NCBI GenBank assembly: GCA_023382715.1
Contig: JAHDWP010000003.1
Location: 1-64,000, forward strand
Source: Anaerolineae bacterium
Lineage (GTDB): Bacteria; Chloroflexota; Anaerolineae; Aggregatilineales; Aggregatilineaceae
DNA: 64,000 nt
Reading direction: 5' to 3'
A program made the position numbers and the translations under genes. Of this stretch, positions 53,455 through 61,173 are shown in pieces. Below the pieces are notes generated by a model that was not told the origin of the DNA, did no database searches, and saw only the letters and a program-made list of their open reading frames with translations. Every line of letters starts with the position of its first letter. Within the stretch, counting starts at the first letter, position 1.

Positions 53455-54750
53455 ATGGAACAGGTGAAAACCGCAGAGAATCTCTTCGAAGAGCTGCGCT
53501 GGCGCGGCCTGATTTACAACGCGGCGGAGGGTGCCGAAGAAGCCCTGGCCCGCGAGAAGGTGACCGCCTACATTGGCTTCGACCCGACCGCCGACAGCCT
53601 GCACATCGGCTCGCTGCTGCCGATCATGGTGCTGGTGCATCTGCAGCGGCACGGCCACACGCCGATCGCCCTGGCCGGCGGTGGCACGGGGCTGATCGGC
53701 GATCCCAGCTTCAGGGCCAAAGAGCGCCAGTTGCTGTCCCAGGAGCAGCTCGCTTACAACCTGGAGGGGATCAAGGCCCAGCTTGCCCATTTCCTGGCTT
53801 TCGAGGGGGTGCCTAACCCGGCGCTGCTGCTCAACAACGCCGACTGGCTGTGCAAGCTCAACCTGATCGAGTTCCTGCGCGACATTGGCAAGCACTTCAC
53901 CGTCAACTATATGATGGCCAAGGACTCGGTCAAGACACGGCTGGAGGGCGAGGAAGGCTTGTCGTTCACCGAGTTCAACTACATGCTGCTGCAAGCCTAC
54001 GACTTCCTGCGCCTGTACCTGGACTACGGCTGCACCTTCCAGATGGGCGGCAGCGACCAGTGGGGCAATATCACCGCCGGCACCGAGCTGATCCGCCGCG
54101 TCGTTGACGGCAAAGCCTACGCCCTCACTGTGCCGCTGATCACCACCTCGACCGGCGTCAAGTTCGGCAAGACCGAGGCCGGGACCGTCTGGCTCGACGC
54201 CCGGCGCACGTCGCCGTTCCGCTTCTACCAGTACTGGCTCAACACGACCGACGCCGATGTGGTGCCGTACCTGAAGTACTTCACGCTGCTGGATCGCGAC
54301 GAAATCGCCGCGCTGGAGCGATTCGTGGTCGCCGAGCCGCACCTGCGGGCCGCGCAGCGCCGCCTGGCCGAGGAAGTCACGCGGGCGGTGCACGGCGAAG
54401 ACGGCCTGCGCAAGGCGCAGCAGGCGACTGAAGTGCTCTTTGGCGAGCGCGACCTGGAAGGGCTGAGCGCCGACGACCTGCTCGATATCTTCGCCGAGGT
54501 GCCGTCCAGCGCTGTGCCCGCGCACGACCTGGGGGGCGAGGGGCTGAGCCTGGTTGACCTGGCCGTGACATGCGGGCTGGAACGTTCCAAAAAGCAGGCG
54601 CGCACCCTGATCGAGAGTGGCGGGCTGTACCTGAACGCAGCTCGCACAGACGATGTGGAGCGGCGTGTCACCCTGGCCGACGCCATCGAAGGGCGCGTCA
54701 TCGTCCTGCGCAAGGGCAAGAAAGGCTATCACCTGGCGCGGGTGGAGTAG
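53455..54750 (+). CDS. tyrS: Tyrosyl-tRNA synthetase
   Basis: The ATG at 53455 gives 431 residues; a GTG at 53434 is possible. Class I motifs: [33 protein letters not shown] and KFGKTE (KMSKS equivalent). A C-terminal S4 domain runs from [20 protein letters not shown] to the end. It charges tRNA(Tyr). Its position inside the aromatic operon puts Tyr activation under the same attenuator, which itself reads Tyr codons. No Shine-Dalgarno is visible because IS sequence abuts the start. Confidence 0.94.
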   Translation: MEQVKTAENLFEELRWRGLIYNAAEGAEEALAREKVTAYIGFDPTADSLHIGSLLPIMVLVHLQRHGHTPIALAGGGTGLIGDPSFRAKERQLLSQEQLAYNLEGIKAQLAHFLAFEGVPNPALLLNNADWLCKLNLIEFLRDIGKHFTVNYMMAKDSVKTRLEGEEGLSFTEFNYMLLQAYDFLRLYLDYGCTFQMGGSDQWGNITAGTELIRRVVDGKAYALTVPLITTSTGVKFGKTEAGTVWLDARRTSPFRFYQYWLNTTDADVVPYLKYFTLLDRDEIAALERFVVAEPHLRAAQRRLAEEVTRAVHGEDGLRKAQQATEVLFGERDLEGLSADDLLDIFAEVPSSAVPAHDLGGEGLSLVDLAVTCGLERSKKQARTLIESGGLYLNAARTDDVERRVTLADAIEGRVIVLRKGKKGYHLARVE

Positions 54751-54756
54751 GGGTGG

Positions 54757-54842
54757 AATTGCGGATTGCGGATTGCGAATTGGGAAGATCGCGGCTGACG
54801 CACGGGGGTAGACTTCCGAAGCCTGCGAGACCTCGGAAGTCT
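54757..54842. repeat. Repeat tract between tyrS and aroC
   Basis: GGATTGCGGATTGCGAATT words (54757-54782) are followed by an imperfect AGACTTCCGAAG...CTCGGAAGTCT hairpin (54810-54842), both members of dispersed families. A GGGCGC/GCGCCC hairpin near 54851-54872 and CTGATCGCTGAC-type repeats follow before aroC. Confidence 0.75.
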
Positions 54843-54946
54843 GGCTCACAGGGCGCCGCTCTGCTGCGCCCCTACGCGACTGTTCTCGCTGATCGCTGAC
54901 CGCCGACCGCTGAAAGCTGATGGCTGATAGCTCTTTCGGAGGAACT

Positions 54947-56128
54947 GTGCTGCGTTTTCTCACTGCGGGCGAAAGTCACGGCCCGGCGCTGACCGGCATC
55001 CTGGAAGGGATGCCCGCCGGCGTCCCGCTGACGCCCGCCGACCTCAACCGCGACCTGGCCCGCCGCCAGACCGGCTACGGCAGCGGCGGGCGCATGCAGA
55101 TCGAGCGCGACCGGGCGCGCATCACCGGCGGGGTGATGAACGGGCGCACCACCGGCGGGCCGATTGCCCTGGTCATTGAGAACCGCGACTGGAAGAACTG
55201 GGCGGAGCGCGACATCCCACCCATGACCACGCCGCGCCCCGGCCACGCCGACCTCACCGGCGCGCTTAAGTACGGCTACCGCGATCTGCGCCTGGCCCTG
55301 GAGCGGGCCAGCGCCCGTGAGACGGCGGTGCGCGTGGCCATCGGCGCGATCGCCCGGCGGCTGCTGGCTGAGTTCGGCATCACGGTGGGCGGCTATGTGA
55401 CGGCCATCGGCGCGGAGATGGCGCACTTCGCCGACGATCCGCCCGACTATCCGGCCCGCTTCGCCGCCGCGCTGGAATCCGACGTGAGCTGTCCCGATGC
55501 GCAAGCCGCCGAACAGATGCGCGCGGCCATCCGCCAGGCCAAAGTGGACAAAGACACGCTCGGCGGGATCATCGAGGTCGTGGCGCTGGGGCTGCCGCCC
55601 GGCCTGGGGTCGCACGTCCACTACGACCGCCGCCTGACGGGGCGGCTGGCCGGAGCAGTGTGCAGCGTGCCGAGCATCAAGGGCGCGGAGATCGGCCCGG
55701 CCTTCGCCAACGCCCGCCGCCCCGGCACGCAGGTCCACGACCAACTGGCGCTGGGCGAGGACGGGCGCATCCGCCGGACGAGCAACCGCGCTGGCGGGCT
55801 GGAAGGCGGCATGACCACCGGCGAGCCGCTGATCGTGCGCGCGGCCATGAAGCCGATCAGCACCACGCTGACGCCGCTGGAGTCGGTGAGCCTGGCGGCG
55901 GGGACGCCCGCGCATACTGAATATGAGCGCAGCGATTTCTGCGCCACGCCGCGCGCAGTGGTCATCCTGGAGAGCATGGTCGCCTTCGTGCTGGCCGACG
56001 AGCTGCTGCGCAAGCTGGGCGGCGACAGCCTGGACGAGCTGCGCCCGCGCTGCGCCGCGCTGCGCCAGGCGCGGCTGGACGACCTGCCGATGGACGACGT
56101 GCCCTGGCGCTTCGGCTATGAGGTGTGA
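54947..56128 (+). CDS. aroC: Chorismate synthase
   Basis: A GTG at 54947 with GGAGGA just upstream matches the conserved LRFLTAGESHGPALTGILEG start and gives 393 residues. The in-frame ATG at 54920 would add nine residues. Further motifs: RRQTGYGSGGRMQIE, GRTTGGPIAL, RPGHADLTGALKYG, RASARETA, SNRAGGLEGGMTTGEP and CATPRAVVILESMVAF. It removes phosphate from EPSP using reduced FMN. A palindromic repeat begins right at its stop. Confidence 0.95.
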   Translation: MLRFLTAGESHGPALTGILEGMPAGVPLTPADLNRDLARRQTGYGSGGRMQIERDRARITGGVMNGRTTGGPIALVIENRDWKNWAERDIPPMTTPRPGHADLTGALKYGYRDLRLALERASARETAVRVAIGAIARRLLAEFGITVGGYVTAIGAEMAHFADDPPDYPARFAAALESDVSCPDAQAAEQMRAAIRQAKVDKDTLGGIIEVVALGLPPGLGSHVHYDRRLTGRLAGAVCSVPSIKGAEIGPAFANARRPGTQVHDQLALGEDGRIRRTSNRAGGLEGGMTTGEPLIVRAAMKPISTTLTPLESVSLAAGTPAHTEYERSDFCATPRAVVILESMVAFVLADELLRKLGGDSLDELRPRCAALRQARLDDLPMDDVPWRFGYEV

Positions 56129-56222
56129 CCTCACCCCCAGCCTCGCTACACTCGGCTTGCCCCCTCTCCATTCGAATGGAGAGGGGGCGGCGAGGCGCGT
56201 CAGCGCCGAGCAGGGGGTGAGG
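56129..56222. repeat. Palindromic repeat element, third full copy
   Basis: It is the same 93-94-bp element as 49242-49334, about 90% alike by eye. It starts one base after the aroC stop codon and fills most of the gap to aroK. Confidence 0.88.
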
Positions 56223-56256
56223 TAAAGCGCAACGCGGAGCCTTACCGAGACTCTCT

Positions 56257-56775
56257 ATGACAGGGGTCCCTCACAACCTGGTCCTGGCCGGCTTCATGGG
56301 GACGGGCAAGAGCACCGTCGGGCGCCTCGTCGCCGGGCGGCTGGGCCTGGCTTTCGTGGACACCGACGCCGCGATCGAGCGGCGGGCGGGGCGGAGCATC
56401 GCGCAGATTTTCGCCCAGGATGGCGAGACGGCCTTCCGGCGCATTGAGGCCGAAGTCTGCCGCGAGATCGCTGCCGGGCGGGACCAGGTGATCGCGGTGG
56501 GCGGCGGCGCGCTGCTCGACGACTCCGCGCGCCGCGCCTTCGCCCAGAGCAGCCTGATCGTGTGCCTGACCGCTTCGCTCGACGAGATTTTGCGGCGGGT
56601 GGGCGACGACCCGGCGCGGCCCCTGTTCAGCGCCGACCGCGAGCGGTTGGCGGCGCTCTGCGCGGCGCGGGCGGCTCATTACGCCAGCCTGCCGCACGCG
56701 GTGGACACGACTGCCCGCACCCCGGCGGAGATCGCCGAGGAGGTGATGCGCCTGTGGAACCAGCCTCGATCCTGA
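56257..56775 (+). CDS. aroK: Shikimate kinase
   Basis: This 172-residue P-loop kinase has Walker A GFMGTGKSTVG, FVDTDAAIERRAG (shikimate/Mg site), FRRIEAEV, AVGGGALLDD and DPARPLF near the lid. It phosphorylates shikimate at O3. The 3' end overlaps the aroB start by 22 bp. Confidence 0.94.
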   Translation: MTGVPHNLVLAGFMGTGKSTVGRLVAGRLGLAFVDTDAAIERRAGRSIAQIFAQDGETAFRRIEAEVCREIAAGRDQVIAVGGGALLDDSARRAFAQSSLIVCLTASLDEILRRVGDDPARPLFSADRERLAALCAARAAHYASLPHAVDTTARTPAEIAEEVMRLWNQPRS

Positions 56776-57818
56776 CCATCCAGGGCGCGGACGAAGCGTA
56801 TCCGGTGGTGATCCAGCCCGGCGCGCTGGCCGAAGCGCTGCCCGCGTTCGTGGGGGAGCGGCGCTTCTCGCGCGTGGCCGTGATCAGCAACACGATCGTC
56901 GGCCCGCTCTACGGCGAGGCGCTGGCCGCCCGCCTGCCGGACGCTTTTCTGATCACCGTGCCGGATGGCGAGGCGCACAAGACGTTGGGCACAGCCACCG
57001 CGCTTTACGGCGAGCTGCTGGCGGGCGGCTGCGATCGCTCGTCGCTGGTCATCGCGCTGGGCGGCGGGGTGATCGGCGACCTGGCCGGCTTCGTCGCGGC
57101 GACTTTCATGCGCGGCGTGGCCCTCATCCAGGCTCCCACCAGCCTGCTGGCCATGGTGGACGCCAGCCTGGGCGGCAAGGTGGGCGTGGACCTGCCCCAG
57201 GGCAAGAACCTGGTTGGCGCGTTCAAAGACCCGCTGGCCGTCTTCGCCGACAGCGCGGCGCTGCACACCCTGCCGCCGGTCGAGCGGCGCTGCGGCCTGG
57301 CCGAAGTGCTCAAGGCCGGGCTGATCGCCGATCCGCCGCTGGTGGAGCGCCTGCTGGCGAGCGAGCCGCCGCCCATCGAGGACGTGATCGCGCGGGCCGT
57401 GCGCGTCAAGAAGCAGGCCGTCGAGCAGGATCGGCTGGAGCGCGGCACGCGGGCCTACCTGAACCTGGGTCACACCTTCGCCCACGCCATCGAAGGGGTC
57501 AGCGGCTACGCCTGGAAGCACGGCGAGGCGGTGGCCCTGGGCCTGGTGGCGGCGGCGCGCCTGTCTGTGCAGCGCGGACTGGCCGCCCCCGATCTGGCCG
57601 CGACAGTCGAGCAGGCGGTGACGGCGCTGGGCCTGCCCGCGCGCTACGCCGGGCTGGACCCCGCTGCCCTGTGGGACGCCATGCGCCACGACAAGAAGTT
57701 TCGCGGCGGGAGCGCGCGCTTCGTGCTGCTGCGCGCGACCGGCGATCCGTGCGTGGCCGATGACGTGCCGCGCGACGCGGTGATCGCCGTGCTGGAGTCG
57801 CTGCGGGAGGGGCCATGA
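56754..57818 (+). CDS. aroB: 3-dehydroquinate synthase
   Basis: A GTG at 56754 is chosen because GAGGAGGTG lies about 10 bp upstream inside aroK and the conserved fold begins at once ([18 protein letters not shown]). The product has 354 residues. Motifs: [70 protein letters not shown] and KHGEAVALG. It converts DAHP to 3-dehydroquinate using NAD and a divalent metal. The stop overlaps aroQ. Confidence 0.93.
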   Translation: MEPASILTIQGADEAYPVVIQPGALAEALPAFVGERRFSRVAVISNTIVGPLYGEALAARLPDAFLITVPDGEAHKTLGTATALYGELLAGGCDRSSLVIALGGGVIGDLAGFVAATFMRGVALIQAPTSLLAMVDASLGGKVGVDLPQGKNLVGAFKDPLAVFADSAALHTLPPVERRCGLAEVLKAGLIADPPLVERLLASEPPPIEDVIARAVRVKKQAVEQDRLERGTRAYLNLGHTFAHAIEGVSGYAWKHGEAVALGLVAAARLSVQRGLAAPDLAATVEQAVTALGLPARYAGLDPAALWDAMRHDKKFRGGSARFVLLRATGDPCVADDVPRDAVIAVLESLREGP

Positions 57819-58243
57819 ACATCCTGATTTTGCACGGGCCGAACCTCAACCTGCTGGGAGCGCGCGAGCCGGAGGTCTACGGCAGCCTGACGCTGGACGC
57901 GATCAACGCGCGGCTGGAAGACTACGCGGCGGGGCACGGTGCCGCGCTGCGCATCACCCAGAGCAACCACGAGGGCGCGCTGATTGACGCGCTGCACGCG
58001 GCGCGCGGCTGGGCGGACGGGGTGATCCTCAACCCCGGCGGCTACACGCACACCAGCGTCGCCCTGCGCGACGCGCTCAGCGCGGTCGGGCTGCCGGCCA
58101 TCGAGGTGCACCTGTCGAACATTCACGCCCGCGAGCCGTTCCGCCACACTTCGCTGATCGCGCCGGTCTGCCTGGGGCAGATCAGCGGGCTGGGCTGGCT
58201 GGGCTACCGGCTGGCGCTGGAGGCACTGCTGGAGAGAGGGTGA
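57815..58243 (+). CDS. aroQ: 3-dehydroquinate dehydratase, type II
   Basis: This 142-residue protein has [21 protein letters not shown] (catalytic Arg and Tyr), [50 protein letters not shown] (catalytic His). These define the dodecameric type II family. It overlaps aroB by 4 bp. Confidence 0.95.
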   Translation: MNILILHGPNLNLLGAREPEVYGSLTLDAINARLEDYAAGHGAALRITQSNHEGALIDALHAARGWADGVILNPGGYTHTSVALRDALSAVGLPAIEVHLSNIHAREPFRHTSLIAPVCLGQISGLGWLGYRLALEALLERG

Positions 58244-58285
58244 TGGGTGTTTGGTTTCTGGTGATTGGGGGTCAGTCATCAGGAG

Positions 58286-58356
58286 TCAGTGATCAGCGCG
58301 GCTGGCTGCTGAATGGCAAAGCCCGTCTCGCCTGGATATTGATCGCTGATCACTGA
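58286..58356. repeat. Inverted repeat TCAGTGATCAGCG in the aroQ-pheA gap
   Basis: Exact 13-bp arms lie at 58286-58298 and 58344-58356. Similar CAGTGATCAGC words occur near 7520-7680, 44290-44320 and 54885-54920. AAGGAG just before pheA is its ribosome-binding site. Confidence 0.8.
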
Positions 58357-58413
58357 AAACCAATCACCACCAACAACCAATCACCCACCACCCACCACTA
58401 AGGAGACACACAT

Positions 58414-59259
58414 ATGGGCGAGCGCATTGTCGCCTTCCAGGGCGAGCACGGTGCGTATTCGGAAGAAGCGATCCACCGCCAGTTCGGCGAGGATACGAAG
58501 ACCCTGCCCTGCGAGACCTTCGCCGAGGTTTTCGCGGCCATCCAGCGCGGGCGGGCGACGCACGGCATGGTCCCGGTCGAGAACGCGCTGGCCGGGACGG
58601 TCTTCCAGGTCTATGAGCTGCTGATCGAGCACGATTTCCGTGTGCAGGCCGAGCACCTGCTACCGATCACCCACCACCTGCTCGCGCCAGAAGGCACAGC
58701 GCTGGAAGATGTCAAGCGCGTCATGTCGCACCCGCAGGCGCTGGCCCAGTGCGCCGACACCCTGCACCGGCGCGGCTGGGAGCCGGTCGCCACCTATGAC
58801 ACGGCGGGCGCGGCGCGCGCCCTGGCCGAGCACCCGGAGGCGCACACGGCGGTCATCGCCTCGGCGCTGGCGGGCCGGCTCTACGGCCTGGCCGCGCTGG
58901 ACAGCGGCCTGGAAGACGACCCCGGCAACTCGACGCGCTTCTTCGCCATCGGCGCGGACGATGCCCAGCGCCGCGACCCCAGCAAAACCTCGCTGGTCTT
59001 TGCCGTGCGGCATCGCCCGCGCGCGCTCTACGACGCCCTGGGCACGTTCGCCCTGCGCAACATCAACCTGACCAAGATCGAGTCGCGGCCCATGCGCGGG
59101 CGAGCCTGGCAATACTGGTTCTACCTCGACTTCGAGGGCCACTGGCGCGATTCCGCCGCCGAGGCCGCCCTGGTAGACCTGCTGCGCCAGGCTTCGATGG
59201 TCAAGATGCTGGGGTCGTACCCGGCGGCGCTGGGCGGGCCAAACACGGGCGGCGCGTGA
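58414..59259 (+). CDS. pheA: Prephenate dehydratase with ACT domain
   Basis: This 281-residue protein has a PDT domain (about residues 1-185) with FQGEHGAYSEEAI, VPVENALAGTVFQVYELL, HPQALAQC and NSTRFFAIG (catalytic Thr-Arg-Phe). A C-terminal ACT domain follows with GTFALRNINLTKIESRPMRGRAWQYWFYLD, the Phe-binding ESRP site. It makes phenylpyruvate and is probably inhibited by Phe. There is no fused chorismate mutase, consistent with separate aroH at the operon start. It is the last aromatic gene. Confidence 0.94.
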   Translation: MGERIVAFQGEHGAYSEEAIHRQFGEDTKTLPCETFAEVFAAIQRGRATHGMVPVENALAGTVFQVYELLIEHDFRVQAEHLLPITHHLLAPEGTALEDVKRVMSHPQALAQCADTLHRRGWEPVATYDTAGAARALAEHPEAHTAVIASALAGRLYGLAALDSGLEDDPGNSTRFFAIGADDAQRRDPSKTSLVFAVRHRPRALYDALGTFALRNINLTKIESRPMRGRAWQYWFYLDFEGHWRDSAAEAALVDLLRQASMVKMLGSYPAALGGPNTGGA

Positions 59260-59294
59260 GTGGCCCGCGAACGGCTGGTGGCTGATCGCTCCTG

Positions 59295-60551
59295 CTAGTC
59301 GCGCTTGAAGCGCGTGTAGTCCGGCTGGCGATAGCGGCTCTTGCCCGTCCCTTCGACGTTGAGCATGGCTTCGACCTTCATCGGCAGGCCGATCATGTGG
59401 ATGAAGCCCTTGGCGTCGGTCTGGTCGTAGATGTCCATGTGGCCGAACGAGGCGTAGTCTTCGCGGTAGAGGCTGTAGGGACTCTTGCGCCCGGCGATGA
59501 TCACGTTGCCCTTGTACAGCTTGAGGCGCACCGTGCCGCTCACCGTCTGCTGCGTCACCTGCACAAAAGCGTCCAGCGACTCGCGCAGGCGCGTATACCA
59601 CATGCCGTTGTAGACCAGTTCGGCGTACTTGACGGCCACGAAGTCCTTGAAGTGCATGGTCTGCTTGTCCAGGCACAGGCTCTCCAGCGCCTGGTGAGCG
59701 GCGCGCAGGATGGTGCCGCCGGGCGTCTCGTAGACGCCGCGACTCTTCATGCCGATCAGCCGATTCTCGACCATGTCCACCCGCCCGATGCCGTTGACCG
59801 CGCCCAGCTCGTTGAGCCGCTCGAACAGCGGGACAGGGGGCAGAGCTTCGCCATCAATGGAGATGGGCACGCCCCGCTCGAAGCCGATGGTGACATAGGC
59901 CGGTTCGTCGGGCGCGTCTTCCGGGCTGCGCGAGAGGACGAACATCTCCTCGTGCGGCTCGTTCCAGGGGTCTTCCAGCGGGCCGCCCTCGTGACTCATG
60001 TGGAACAGGTTGCGATCGCGGCTGTAGATGCTCTTGAGCGTCGAGCTGACCGGCACGTTGTGTTCGGCAGCGTATTCGAGCGCGTCCTCGCGGCTGCGGA
60101 TGTTCCACTCGCGCCAGGGGGCGATCACCTGAATCTTGGGGTTGAGGGCCATCGCCGTCAGCTCGAAGCGCACCTGGTCGTTGCCTTTGCCCGTGCAGCC
60201 GTGCGCGATGGCCTGTGCGCCCTCGTCCTCGGCGATCTCGACCAGATGCTTGCTGATCAGCGGGCGGGCGAAGGACGTGCCCAGCAGGTAGACGCGCTCG
60301 TAGACCGCCCCGGCCTGCATCGTCGGGAAGACGAAGTCGGTCAGGAACTCCTCGCGCAGATCGCGGATGATCAGCTTGCTGGCCCCGGTCTTCAGCGCTT
60401 TCTCTTCCAGGCCATCGAGTTCTTCCTCCTGGCCCAGGTCGGCGGTGAAGCAGATCACTTCGCAGCCGTAGTTATGGCGCAGCCAGGGCACGATGATCGA
60501 GGTATCCAGGCCGCCGCTGTAGGCCAGGACGACTTTCTTGATCGGTTCCAT
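59295..60551 (-). CDS. argG: Argininosuccinate synthase
   Basis: The ATG at 60551 with AAAGGAA upstream gives 418 residues. Motifs: [16 protein letters not shown] (PP-loop), [37 protein letters not shown] and [13 protein letters not shown]. It joins citrulline and aspartate. The gene runs opposite to the aromatic and ilv operons. The sequence resembles the longer argG branch with the [15 protein letters not shown] segment. Confidence 0.95.
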   Translation of the reverse strand: MEPIKKVVLAYSGGLDTSIIVPWLRHNYGCEVICFTADLGQEEELDGLEEKALKTGASKLIIRDLREEFLTDFVFPTMQAGAVYERVYLLGTSFARPLISKHLVEIAEDEGAQAIAHGCTGKGNDQVRFELTAMALNPKIQVIAPWREWNIRSREDALEYAAEHNVPVSSTLKSIYSRDRNLFHMSHEGGPLEDPWNEPHEEMFVLSRSPEDAPDEPAYVTIGFERGVPISIDGEALPPVPLFERLNELGAVNGIGRVDMVENRLIGMKSRGVYETPGGTILRAAHQALESLCLDKQTMHFKDFVAVKYAELVYNGMWYTRLRESLDAFVQVTQQTVSGTVRLKLYKGNVIIAGRKSPYSLYREDYASFGHMDIYDQTDAKGFIHMIGLPMKVEAMLNVEGTGKSRYRQPDYTRFKRD

Positions 60552-60660
60552 GTGGGGTTCCTTTCTTGGCGGAGGTGTGCGCCCTATCTGATTGGGCGCT
60601 AATGCTAGCGCCCGCAGCCCGCAAAAAACAGGGCGGCGATCTGCTCGCAGGCCCCTTTTG

Positions 60661-60689
60661 TATATAATCACTAAACTCAGCCCGCCCAA
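60661..60689 (-). promoter_or_regulatory. Possible argG promoter
   Basis: On the minus strand TTGGGC (60689-60684), a 17-bp spacer and TATATA (60666-60661) lie about 110 bp upstream of argG. The match is modest. Confidence 0.35.
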
Positions 60690-60704
60690 TTGAGCCACAA
60701 CCCC

Positions 60705-60733
60705 TTGACAGAACGGTTCCCGCTGGCTAAAGT
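60705..60733 (+). promoter_or_regulatory. Promoter of the ilv leader-operon
   Basis: A perfect TTGACA (60705-60710), a 17-bp spacer and TAAAGT (60728-60733) precede the first leader peptide by 49 bp. It diverges from argG. Confidence 0.78.
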
Positions 60734-60782
60734 CTTATTCAATAACGTGATCGGCCTGCGTGCTGAAGGAAACGTGTTCGCT

Positions 60783-60866
60783 ATGGCGTCTCGTCGCCTG
60801 TCCCTCGTCCTTATCGTCATTGTCCTCGTCATTCTTGGCGGGGCATTTGGCGTTGGGAGAGCGTAG
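60783..60866 (+). CDS. Branched-chain leader peptide 1
   Basis: A 27-codon frame starts ATG (GAAGGA upstream) and ends TAG. Codons 6-18 encode LSLVLIVIVLVIL: five Leu, four Val and three Ile. CTC, CTT and ATT codons are used rather than only CTG and ATC, which dominate nearby genes. The peptide has no other likely role and sits between a promoter and a terminator upstream of ilvD, the standard layout of ribosome-mediated ilv attenuation. Confidence 0.9.
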   Translation: MASRRLSLVLIVIVLVILGGAFGVGRA

Positions 60867-60908
60867 CCGCAGCAGGCCCTAGTGTGTAAGCAAAAGCCTC
60901 CCAACGCC
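60849..60908 (+). promoter_or_regulatory. Antiterminator pairing of ilv attenuator 1
   Basis: GGCGTTGGGAG (60849-60859), inside the last leader codons, is exactly complementary over 11 bp to CTCCCAACGCC (60898-60908), which is the 5' arm plus loop of the terminator. A ribosome stalled in the Leu/Val/Ile run leaves this strand free. A ribosome that reaches the stop codon covers it. Confidence 0.85.
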
Positions 60909-60921
60909 GGGAGGCTTTTTT
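60892..60921 (+). terminator. Attenuator terminator 1 of the ilv operon
   Basis: AAAAGCCTCCC and GGGAGGCTTTT form an 11-bp stem around a 6-nt loop (AACGCC), ending in TTTTTT. Confidence 0.93.
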
Positions 60922-60956
60922 GTTGCGCTGATGCGTTCAGCGGAGACACAGCAGCC

Positions 60957-61079
60957 ATGACTTTCGACGCGCTGCGCGCGCTGGTCCCTCTTATTGTCCT
61001 GGTCATTGACCTCCTTCTCGCTCTTGAGAAGGGGGGCAGACGGGTTGGGGTGCCGGCGCAGCGCAGAGCAAAATGCTAG
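60957..61079 (+). CDS. Branched-chain leader peptide 2
   Basis: A 40-codon frame starts ATG (CGGAGA upstream) and ends TAG. Codons 9-23 encode LVPLIVLVIDLLLAL, so it has eight Leu, three Val and two Ile in the first 23 codons, richer in Leu than leader 1. It begins 36 bp past terminator 1 and has its own terminator. It is an independent second sensor in series with the first. Confidence 0.88.
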   Translation: MTFDALRALVPLIVLVIDLLLALEKGGRRVGVPAQRRAKC

Positions 61080-61115
61080 CAGCGCAGCGTAAGAAGAGCC
61101 AGGAGGCCGTCCCAA
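61042..61115 (+). promoter_or_regulatory. Antiterminator pairing of ilv attenuator 2
   Basis: GGGTTGGGG (61042-61050), in the later part of leader 2, pairs with TCCCAACCC (61107-61115), the inner 5' arm plus loop of terminator 2, with one G-U. The geometry copies attenuator 1. Confidence 0.78.
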
Positions 61116-61130
61116 CCCAGGGGCGGCCTC
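61100..61130 (+). terminator. Attenuator terminator 2 of the ilv operon
   Basis: GAGGCCGTCCC (61100-61110) and GGGGCGGCCTC (61117-61127) form an 11-bp stem with one G-U pair around loop AACCCA. Only TTT follows, so it is likely leakier than terminator 1. It lies 44 bp before ilvD. Confidence 0.82.
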
Positions 61131-61173
61131 TTTCGTGTCAACCGACAGCATTCGCACCCAACAAGGCAGAATC

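Noticed and set aside
53368-53455. T-box leader upstream of tyrS
   Set aside because: No T-box sequence or specifier stem is visible; the region is IS left end directly against the start codon.
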